Positions 1-6,383 of a stretch of DNA of 15,134 nt are shown here, piece after piece (within the stretch, counting starts at the first letter, position 1; every line of letters begins with the position of its first letter). The notes under the pieces were generated by a model, which was not told the DNA's origin, ran no database searches, and saw only the letters and a program-made list of their open reading frames with translations. The DNA comes from DASRSE01 sp035656655 (lineage in GTDB: Bacteria > Planctomycetota > Planctomycetia > Pirellulales > DASRSE01), in contig DASRSE010000298.1 of the NCBI GenBank assembly GCA_035656655.1, positions 1 to 15,134 of the forward strand, given 5' to 3'. The position numbers and the translations under genes are program-made.

Positions 1-17
1 GCCCCGCGAACATCGCT

Positions 18-1307
18 TTACTTCGCGTTCATCAAAGCTTCGATCTCGTCGGCTTCGACAGGAATCTGTTCCATCAAATCGACGGCTCCCTCCGCGGTGA
101 CCAGAATGTCATTCTCCAAGCGGATTCCAAAACCTTCTTGCGGAATGTAGATTCCCGGCTCCACCGTGAGGACCCAGCCCGCCGCAAACGGCTCGGTGGT
201 AAAACCCACATCGTGCACGTCGAGACCGAGCGGATGGCCCAGCCCATGCATGAAATACTTGCGGCTGGCGGGCTCGTCCGGATTCTGCTTCTTCACGTCG
301 GCTGGCTTGAGCAATTCGAGCGACAAGAGCTCCTCGTTCATCATGGTCTGGCTCTCGGTGAGCCAGTCGCGCGCAAATTTGCCGACGGTCGCCCCGGCGA
401 TCGATGCGCGCATGACGCGAAGCACCGCGTTATAAACCTGCTTTTGGCGGCGCGAGAATTTTCCGCTGATCGGGATCGTGCGGGTCAAGTCGGCGTTGTA
501 GTTCGCGTAGCTGGCGGCCACGTCGAGCAGCAGCAAGTCTCCCTTCTTGCAAACCTGGTCATTGGCGTTGTAGTGCAAGATGCACGAGTTCGCGCCGGCG
601 GCGACAATCGGCGGATAGGCAAAGCTGCCGCGGTTGCGCACGAACTCATGGCTGAATTCGGCTTCGATTTCGTACTCATGGACCCCCGGCTTCACGTAGC
701 GCGCGACGCGCTGAAAGCCTTGATCGGTAATTGCGATTGCCTGTTTCAGCAACTCGATTTCGCGCGGGCTTTTCACCACCCGCAATTGATGCATGAGCCG
801 CGCTAGGCGGCGATAGTCGTGGAGCGGATATTCGCGCTGGGTCGCGCGGATAAAACGATCGTCGCGGGTTTGCACCTCGCGAGCCGCCCGCTTGTGCTCG
901 TTCGTGTTGAGATAGACGTGCTCCGACTCGCACATCAAGGAGTGAAAAACCGTGCGAAAGTCGCTCAGCCACTTCACCGTTTTAATGCCGGTCCGCTTCG
1001 TGGCCTCCTCTTTCGTGAGCTTTTGGCCTTCCCACGTCTTTAGCAGATCGTTCGTTTCGCGAAGAAACAGCACCTCGCGCAGTTTTTCATCGTGGGCGTC
1101 GGGCGCCAGCAGCAAAATCGACTCTTCTTGCTCGACCCCCGACAGATAAAACAAGTCGGAGTTCGGATGCAAGATCAATGAGCCGTCGGCATTCGTGGGC
1201 AGAATGTCGTTGGCGTTCACGACCACGAGCGAATTGGGCAAGAGCAAAGCCCGCAGACGCGCCCGGTTTTCGCGGAACAACTCGGCATCGATCGCAGTAT
1301 GTCGCAT
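18..1307 (-). CDS. pepP: Xaa-Pro aminopeptidase (aminopeptidase P, M24B family)
   Basis: This 429-residue protein should remove N-terminal residues that precede proline, in the cytoplasm. It has the two-part layout of the family: an N-terminal creatinase-like domain (about residues 5-160) and a C-terminal pita-bread metallopeptidase domain (about 175-425). The five expected dimetal ligands are visible: D262 in LLLLDVA, D273 in NADLTR, H358 in HGLGHPLGLDVHDVG, E383 in LTVEPG and E398 in GIRLEND. H354 and H365 match the other conserved histidines of Escherichia coli PepP. The length is close to the roughly 440 residues of that enzyme, so the gene looks intact. The ATG at 1307 gives a normal family N-terminus; no Shine-Dalgarno is visible. 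It lies 197 bp downstream of the toroid-protein gene on the same strand and may have its own promoter. The family call is firm; the exact substrate range is inferred. Confidence 0.95.
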   Translation of the reverse strand: MRHTAIDAELFRENRARLRALLLPNSLVVVNANDILPTNADGSLILHPNSDLFYLSGVEQEESILLLAPDAHDEKLREVLFLRETNDLLKTWEGQKLTKEEATKRTGIKTVKWLSDFRTVFHSLMCESEHVYLNTNEHKRAAREVQTRDDRFIRATQREYPLHDYRRLARLMHQLRVVKSPREIELLKQAIAITDQGFQRVARYVKPGVHEYEIEAEFSHEFVRNRGSFAYPPIVAAGANSCILHYNANDQVCKKGDLLLLDVAASYANYNADLTRTIPISGKFSRRQKQVYNAVLRVMRASIAGATVGKFARDWLTESQTMMNEELLSLELLKPADVKKQNPDEPASRKYFMHGLGHPLGLDVHDVGFTTEPFAAGWVLTVEPGIYIPQEGFGIRLENDILVTAEGAVDLMEQIPVEADEIEALMNAK

Positions 1308-1347
1308 AGAGAAGGCAGCTCACGAGAAGGATAATCTACTGGGCGAA

Positions 1348-1353
1348 ATTGTA
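1348..1353 (-). promoter_or_regulatory. Candidate -10 element for the aminopeptidase gene
   Basis: On the minus strand this reads TACAAT, a five-of-six match to the sigma-70 -10 consensus. It would start transcription about 35 nt before the ATG at 1307. No convincing -35 box lies at the usual spacing, so this is only a candidate. Confidence 0.25.
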
Positions 1354-1380
1354 ACGAACCTGCCGCGTTTCGCTACCGAA

Positions 1381-1438
1381 ATTCCGCCGATGGCCCGAAT
1401 CGTCCGAGCCCGCTCCGAATCCCTTGGTCCGGCGGAAT
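1381..1438. repeat. Inverted repeat in the gap between toroid-protein and aminopeptidase genes
   Basis: The 9-bp arms ATTCCGCCG (1381-1389) and CGGCGGAAT (1430-1438) are perfect inverted copies separated by 40 bp. The spacer contains CCGAATC twice (1395-1401 and 1415-1421). The element sits just upstream of the candidate -10 of the aminopeptidase gene. It could be a regulatory site, a weak stem-loop or chance. The rest of the 1308-1504 gap shows no gene. Confidence 0.3.
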
Positions 1439-1497
1439 AGGGCGGCGCCACCAGGCAAGCAGCCCAGTGCACGGCTCGAGGTACGGGCCCCAAAGCC

Positions 1498-1517
1498 GCG
1501 CGCGCTACGGCGCGCGC
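1498..1517 (-). terminator. GC-rich hairpin enclosing the stop codon of the toroid-protein gene
   Basis: Eight-bp arms GCGCGCGC (1498-1505 and 1510-1517) flank a four-base loop at 1506-1509. On the minus strand the TAG stop codon (1507-1505) straddles the loop and the 3' arm. No real U tract follows, only CTTTGG, so it is not a classical intrinsic terminator. It may stabilise the mRNA 3' end or cause pausing. Confidence 0.3.
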
Positions 1518-3640
1518 TTCTTGGTCGGGTCCTGGATCAGGATCCCGCGATAAAGGGGCAAGTGCCGATAGTAGACCTCCAGCGTGCATACCGCCAGCGA
1601 CGTGACGTAAATCCGCCCGCCCGTATTCACGTCGTGGCCGCCAGGCACTCCGCCGCGCGGCGTCCAGCTACCGGCCGCATGACCGACCGTCTCTTGGGTC
1701 TGGGTCAAGGCGTCGCGCATCGCGCTGTTCCATTTCTCCCACGGCTCGCCCCCCAGATGATGCAGCACTTGCGTGCCGTAATACCAGTAATAAATATTGG
1801 GGTCTTTTTTCTTCGGCAGATTTTCGGAGAGAATCTCCACGCCGGCCTGCAAACCCGCTTCCGTGCGCGGCCAGCCGAGATACTCGCGGCAGAGCAAGCC
1901 CTCAGCCGTCATCGCCAAACTGGGATTTCGCTGATTCGGCAAGTACGAATAGCGCCCCCCCACGCGATCGGACTGCACCGAATTCAAAAACAAGCTGGTC
2001 CGCTCGAGCGTCCGATCAGGCACATTCAGCCCGGCCATCTTGCCGCTGCGCAGCGCCATCAGTTGCCAACCGACGACGCTCAGGTCGCCGGGGTCTTCGC
2101 CCGGCTCATAGCGCCAACCGCCAACTCGGTTCTGCGCCTTGACGATAAAGTCCAGCGCGTTCTGAGCCGCTTGAAAATAGGCCGCGTCGTGGCTGATGGC
2201 GTAGGCCTCGCAGAGCACGATCGTGGCCTGGGCGTGGGCATACATCCGCCCGACGCCGGGGTCGCGCAAATCTCCGCTCGGCTTCTGCTGCGACACGAGC
2301 CACTTCAAACCTCGTTCCACCTCGTCGCGATAGATTCCCGTCTGATGGGTCTGTCCCGCTCCGAGAAACGGGAGCAGCGCCAAGGCGGTTGCGCCAATGG
2401 GGCTGCTGGGCCCTTGCCCGGTGCAACGGCCATTGCAATCGCCGACATGTTGAAAATCGTTCAGGTTCCAATGGCCATCCTCGTGCTGATGGAGCTTGAA
2501 CCAGCGGAGCCCGCGTGCGACGGCGGCTTCGGTGCTGGTCGTCCCCCCTTCTTTCGCAATCATCTGATTGCGCAGCCGTGGATCGCGCCCTTGAAACATC
2601 TTATTGTTGTCGGAGGCATTCACCGCCGCGACAACTTGCGCTAAGCCTGGCAACGCCGACGTGTCGGCTGCCGTCGTCGCCAATTCGGCCGCGTCGCTCT
2701 GGGCGCGGAGCTGTTCCTTCGATTGCGGCGGAATCGTCGCCGGATCAAAGACGTCGATATGGGTCGGCGTGTCATAGTCAAAATTCATCCCTTCGCCGAT
2801 GTGCTCCGGATTGACGTAGTCCGACAAGCGAATCGACGGCGAGAAGGCCTCTTGCACCGAGTCCGACATCCCAATCGCCAGCGCCAACAAGAGCACGGTA
2901 TGCACCGCCGCGCTGATCAGCCAAAAGGGGGTCCGCACCAAGATTTCGTGCCACAACAGTCTGAGCGTGCCGCGGAGCGCCCGCGAGGGCAACTTCGCCA
3001 CCGCTGCGATTCGCCGCACCGGAGGAATCCGCGGCGGAAGCTTGGGAGGAATGCGGACCGGCGGCGCAACGTCCGGATGAGCGCGATTCCGAATCGCCGG
3101 CGGAGCGAGCGCCGCGGCGGCCGCCACTCGGCGCGGCGCGGCCGCTGGAGGCGCAGCTTGCGGCGCCACAGGAGCGGCCGGTTTTTCGCGCACGACATTC
3201 GGTTCGCCGCGCGCGGCGGGCGCCGCGGCCGGCCGATTGCGCTCTCGCTGCTCAACCAGGCGTTGCCAGGCTTGCTCTTGCTCGAGCGTCAGCTCAATGC
3301 TCGTTCCACACTGCCAACAATCGGCGACCATTAGCCAGAATCGAATCGACATCGGGGCGCCGCAGCGCGGACAGGCGCAGCCCGTTACGTCGCCATCCAA
3401 CAGGGCCGTCCCATCGCGATCGGCAGAGCTAGCGCCCCCCGCCGCCCAGTCGGGCAGATCCGCCGCGGCCGATCGTGCCACGCTGCCGCGCGCCGTTGGG
3501 ATTCCGCCGCTAGCCGAGCCGGTCCCGGTCGCGGGGGCCGCGCTAATTTCGGCCTGATGCGGTCCGACTCCGACGGCCGCCGAAGTGTCGAGCGGCTGAA
3601 AGGTCAACTCCGAGTCGGCAATCCGGCGACGAGCGGCCAT
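1505..3640 (-). CDS. Membrane-anchored zinc-ribbon protein with prenyltransferase/squalene-oxidase-type repeats
   Basis: This 711-residue protein has three parts. Residues 1-85 look disordered. A zinc-ribbon-like motif follows, C90-x2-C93-x14-C108-x2-C111. Residues 135-215 are a long Ala/Pro/Arg-rich linker, then a single membrane segment at about 238-258 (FWLISAAVHTVLLLALAIG). The C-terminal half, about 368-690, carries alpha/alpha-toroid repeats recognisable by GLRWFKLHQHEDGHWN, GLKWLVSQQ, ALDFIVKAQNRVGGWRYEPG and VGGRYSYLP. The expected topology places the zinc ribbon in the cytoplasm and the toroid outside the membrane. The DxDD acid motif of squalene-hopene cyclases is not visible, so cyclase activity is doubtful; binding or scaffolding is as likely. 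It is divergent to the MoxR operon. The start at 3640 is the first ATG of the frame and lacks a Shine-Dalgarno. The fold is fairly sure, the function unknown. Confidence 0.85.
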   Translation of the reverse strand: MAARRRIADSELTFQPLDTSAAVGVGPHQAEISAAPATGTGSASGGIPTARGSVARSAAADLPDWAAGGASSADRDGTALLDGDVTGCACPRCGAPMSIRFWLMVADCWQCGTSIELTLEQEQAWQRLVEQRERNRPAAAPAARGEPNVVREKPAAPVAPQAAPPAAAPRRVAAAAALAPPAIRNRAHPDVAPPVRIPPKLPPRIPPVRRIAAVAKLPSRALRGTLRLLWHEILVRTPFWLISAAVHTVLLLALAIGMSDSVQEAFSPSIRLSDYVNPEHIGEGMNFDYDTPTHIDVFDPATIPPQSKEQLRAQSDAAELATTAADTSALPGLAQVVAAVNASDNNKMFQGRDPRLRNQMIAKEGGTTSTEAAVARGLRWFKLHQHEDGHWNLNDFQHVGDCNGRCTGQGPSSPIGATALALLPFLGAGQTHQTGIYRDEVERGLKWLVSQQKPSGDLRDPGVGRMYAHAQATIVLCEAYAISHDAAYFQAAQNALDFIVKAQNRVGGWRYEPGEDPGDLSVVGWQLMALRSGKMAGLNVPDRTLERTSLFLNSVQSDRVGGRYSYLPNQRNPSLAMTAEGLLCREYLGWPRTEAGLQAGVEILSENLPKKKDPNIYYWYYGTQVLHHLGGEPWEKWNSAMRDALTQTQETVGHAAGSWTPRGGVPGGHDVNTGGRIYVTSLAVCTLEVYYRHLPLYRGILIQDPTKKRAP

Positions 3641-3679
3641 GACGAACCGTGAAAGCCTGAAAAGGATGAGCCCAGCCGC

Positions 3680-3726
3680 GGCAGACTTCGCGCCGGCCTC
3701 AAGGCGCGGCGGTACCCAAGTCTGCC
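3680..3726. promoter_or_regulatory. Large stem-loop in the divergent intergenic region
   Basis: The 9-bp outer arms GGCAGACTT (3680-3688) and AAGTCTGCC (3718-3726) are perfect. Directly inside lies a second 6-bp stem, CGCGCC (3689-3694) with GGCGCG (3703-3708). A 9-nt unpaired stretch (3709-3717) contains the GGTACC palindrome. The structure lies between the divergent start codons at 3640 and 3862 and would be in one or both leaders. It may be an attenuator-like RNA element, an operator or a copy of a dispersed palindromic repeat. AAAA follows on the plus strand, which is too short for a clear terminator. Confidence 0.45.
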
Positions 3727-3861
3727 AAAAGAATGTTCCGTCCTTCCACTATAACCGGCGCGTATCGCCGCGGCAAACTTTCGGCCAGGGGTAGACCCCA
3801 CCTAGGCGGACGGGATACGATAAGAATGCCGCCTTCTTCTGCGACACTCTTCTGGACTCTC

Positions 3862-4803
3862 ATGGCGTTGGCAACTCCTAATCTGGTCGCCGATCTCGAA
3901 GCGAACATCTCGCGGGTCGTACTCGGAAAAGCAGAGGTCGTTCGGTGGTGCATCGTGGCCCTGTTGGCGGGCGAGCACGTCCTGCTGGAGGACGTTCCGG
4001 GCGTGGGAAAAACGCTCGTCGGCAAGGCTCTGGCGAAGAGCATCTCGGGCGATTTCTGCCGGCTTCAATTCACTCCCGATCTCCTTCCGAGCGACATCCT
4101 CGGCAGCAGCCTCTACAATGCGAAGACCAGTGAATTTGTCTACCATCGCGGGCCGATTTTCGCCAATGTGATTCTCGCGGACGAGATCAATCGTACCCCG
4201 CCGCGAACTCAAAGCGCCCTGCTCGAGGCGATGAGCGATCGGCAAGTTTCGGTCGATGGCCAAACGCTCCCCTTGCCGCAGCCATTCATCGTCGTGGCGA
4301 CGCAAAACCCGTTTGAGTTTGAGGGGACGTACCCCTTGCCAGAAAGCCAACTCGATCGCTTCTTGCTGCGAATCGGAATCGGCTATCCAGACCGCGCCCA
4401 TGAAATTCGCATTCTCACTAGCCATCGGCAGGGAGAGCCGGTCGAGCAACTCGAGCCGGTCTTAAATTGTGCGCAGATCATGTCGTTGCAAGAAGCGGTG
4501 CGCACGGTGACGGTCGACGAGTCGATTCATGGCTATTTGCTCGATATTGTCGATGCGACGCGGCGCAGCAATGAACTGCACGTCGGCGCCAGCACGCGCG
4601 GCGCGCTGTGTCTGTACCGAGCGTGCCAGGCCTTGGCCCTGGTTGAAGGCCGCGATTTCGTGATTCCCGACGATGTAAAGCGGTTGGCCACGCGCGTGCT
4701 GGCCCATCGCGTGATCGTCAAAGGCTTTGTGCAAGGGGGGCGCCGTGACGCGACCGAGTCGCTGATGCGCCGCCTCGTCGAGTCCATTGCCGTGCCTGTT
4801 TAG
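3862..4803 (+). CDS. MoxR-family AAA+ ATPase
   Basis: This 313-residue ATPase belongs to the MoxR branch of AAA+ proteins, cytoplasmic chaperone-like ATPases that usually act on partner proteins encoded beside them. Visible motifs are Walker A PGVGKT (K50, T51), Walker B VILADE (D107, E108), sensor-1 N149 in VATQNP, an arginine-finger candidate R166 in SQLDRF and sensor-2 R246 in GASTRGAL. The length matches the family at about 310-330 residues. I chose the ATG at 3862 because homologous N-termini begin shortly before the NLVADLEANISRVVLGK segment. The ATG at 3826 (325 residues) has a GGGA 12 bases upstream and is a real alternative, while that at 3733 adds an unlike-looking tail. It is the first gene of the MoxR-DUF58-transglutaminase operon, with 23 bp to the next start. 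The family is certain; the client is inferred from context. Confidence 0.93.
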   Translation: MALATPNLVADLEANISRVVLGKAEVVRWCIVALLAGEHVLLEDVPGVGKTLVGKALAKSISGDFCRLQFTPDLLPSDILGSSLYNAKTSEFVYHRGPIFANVILADEINRTPPRTQSALLEAMSDRQVSVDGQTLPLPQPFIVVATQNPFEFEGTYPLPESQLDRFLLRIGIGYPDRAHEIRILTSHRQGEPVEQLEPVLNCAQIMSLQEAVRTVTVDESIHGYLLDIVDATRRSNELHVGASTRGALCLYRACQALALVEGRDFVIPDDVKRLATRVLAHRVIVKGFVQGGRRDATESLMRRLVESIAVPV

Positions 4804-4826
4804 ACTCCTCCGACCTCCGACTGCCG

Positions 4827-6383
4827 ATGCGAAAACTATTGCTGCGGCTGTACGAAAATGGCTTCACCCGCGAAGGCGAGTACTATCTTTTCGTATTCGG
4901 GTTCGTCGTTGGCGGCGGAATCATCCGCGAGATCAACCTGCTGCTGCTATTTTCAGGCTTGTTGGCCGCGCCCCTCTTGTGGAGCGGCTTCGCGGCGGGG
5001 CGTGCCGTGCGCGGGGTCAGCCTGCGGCGCGTGGCCCCCAAGCTGATTCTCGCCGGCGACCGCCTCCAGGTTCAATTGCTCGGCACGCTGAGACGCGCTG
5101 CCCCCAGCGCACGGTGGTTCGTCGCCAAGGATCGGTTGACGCGCATCGACAACGGGGCGGACGACCCACGCCGAACCGCAGCGGCGGCCAGCAACGAACC
5201 GACAGAAATTGCTTCACCGTCCGCGCCCCGTGCACTTTCGCCCCCCAGGGCTGCGAAGCCGTTTGAAGTGGCGGTGCAGTTGCCTTGCCAAGCGCAGCGC
5301 ACGCAACTTCAAGGCGAATATCAAGGAGTGCTGCTCGAACGAGGTCGATACGAGTTTGGCCCGCTGAAGCTTTCGACCACGTTTCCGTGGGGCCTGATGC
5401 GAAGAACCGTGAGCCAGCCCGAAACGCAAACGCTGCTCGTCGGCCCGCGGCTGGGACGGCTCTTGCCCGGTTGGAATCATTGGCAGCCTGAAAAATGGCA
5501 CCCGGTACAGCAGTCGCGGCTGAAGCAAGGGACCGATGGCGAGTTTTATGGGCTGCGCGATTGGCGGCCGGGCGATGACCGGCGGACCGTCCACTGGCGC
5601 ACGTCGGCGCGCCGCGGCAATTTGATTGTTCGCCAGTTCGAGCAAACGCGGTCGCGCGAGGTGGCGCTCTTTTTGGAGTTGTGGTCGCCGACACGACCGA
5701 CTCCCGCCGACCGCGAGCGCATCGAACTCGCGCTGAGCTGCGCCGCGACGATTGTCCAAGAAGTCTGCCGACATGGCAGCACGCGAATGCTATTGGCCGT
5801 GGCCGGCGTCCAGGTGCAAGTGCTCCAAGGGGTCGCTTCGAGCCGCTTTTGGCAAGAAGCGATGGAAATGCTCGCTTGCTGCCAGCCGACCGCTAAAGAC
5901 CAGCTTGCCGAACTGCATCACGCGGTTCGCGAGGCGTCCACCGCCGAATGGTTCCCCCTGGTCCTCTCGACCCGCGCCGCCGAACTCGACCCTGCGGCCG
6001 ATGTTCCCAGCCGGCAGACGAACTCCGCGGAAATTGCCCACAAAGGTCGCCCTCACGCGGCAACCGCCCATGGCGCGCAAGCCGCCCGTGGTCTTGCTCC
6101 GGAAAATGGCGAGCGCCACTCAAACGGAGACCATGCGAAAGGAAGCCGCGCGAGCGAACGGATTGCGAATGGAGTGGCCGCGGTCAGCGCGGCGGAACCG
6201 AGCTGCCGGGACGAGGGAACGCGCTTTGCGCCCAATTTTTCGAACGACGCGAACTCGTTCTCTGGACGAGAGCGCCGCCTGTTTGTGGGGAGCCGCGAAT
6301 TTGCCGAATGGTTCGTGGCCGCGGCGGCCGAGGTCGCGGAAATGCCGGCTGACCCTGGTCCTCCACGAGGAGGCCAACGATGA
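4827..6383 (+). CDS. DUF58 domain-containing membrane protein with a long C-terminal insertion
   Basis: This 518-residue protein has two adjacent membrane segments near the N-terminus (about 20-34 and 36-53) and the DUF58 signature at about 243-273, GLRDWRPGDDRRTVHW followed by SARRGNLIVRQFE. The signature marks the start of a von Willebrand A-like domain that runs to the C-terminus. DUF58 proteins are nearly always encoded next to MoxR, as here, and are probable clients of that ATPase. Two low-complexity stretches are odd: residues 108-145, and a longer one at about 388-482 that separates FPLVLSTRA from RRLFVGSREFAEWF, the expected last strand and helix. Without them the protein would be close to the usual 300-430 residues. 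The ATG at 4827 has no clear Shine-Dalgarno. It overlaps the next gene by ATGA. Biochemical role unknown. Confidence 0.9.
   Translation: MRKLLLRLYENGFTREGEYYLFVFGFVVGGGIIREINLLLLFSGLLAAPLLWSGFAAGRAVRGVSLRRVAPKLILAGDRLQVQLLGTLRRAAPSARWFVAKDRLTRIDNGADDPRRTAAAASNEPTEIASPSAPRALSPPRAAKPFEVAVQLPCQAQRTQLQGEYQGVLLERGRYEFGPLKLSTTFPWGLMRRTVSQPETQTLLVGPRLGRLLPGWNHWQPEKWHPVQQSRLKQGTDGEFYGLRDWRPGDDRRTVHWRTSARRGNLIVRQFEQTRSREVALFLELWSPTRPTPADRERIELALSCAATIVQEVCRHGSTRMLLAVAGVQVQVLQGVASSRFWQEAMEMLACCQPTAKDQLAELHHAVREASTAEWFPLVLSTRAAELDPAADVPSRQTNSAEIAHKGRPHAATAHGAQAARGLAPENGERHSNGDHAKGSRASERIANGVAAVSAAEPSCRDEGTRFAPNFSNDANSFSGRERRLFVGSREFAEWFVAAAAEVAEMPADPGPPRGGQR
6367..6373 (+). promoter_or_regulatory. Strong Shine-Dalgarno for the transglutaminase gene
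   Basis: GAGGAGG ends six bases before the ATG at 6380. It is the only strong ribosome binding site seen in the window and fixes the start of the transglutaminase gene. It lies inside the end of the DUF58 gene, so the pair is probably translationally coupled. Confidence 0.75.

Noticed and set aside
1424..2644. 406-codon plus-strand ORF opposite the toroid-protein gene
   Set aside because: It is antisense to a gene with clear domain content, and its protein is Arg/Ala/His-rich with no recognisable motif. Long antisense frames are common in GC-rich DNA.
3750..3755. TATAAC as a -10 box for the MoxR operon
   Set aside because: No -35-like hexamer lies at 16-18 bp spacing, so it cannot be told from chance in this AT-poorer region.
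3733..3861. Upstream start of the MoxR gene at 3733
   Set aside because: The added residues are Arg/Gly-rich and unlike MoxR N-termini. The starts at 3826 and 3862 fit the family better.
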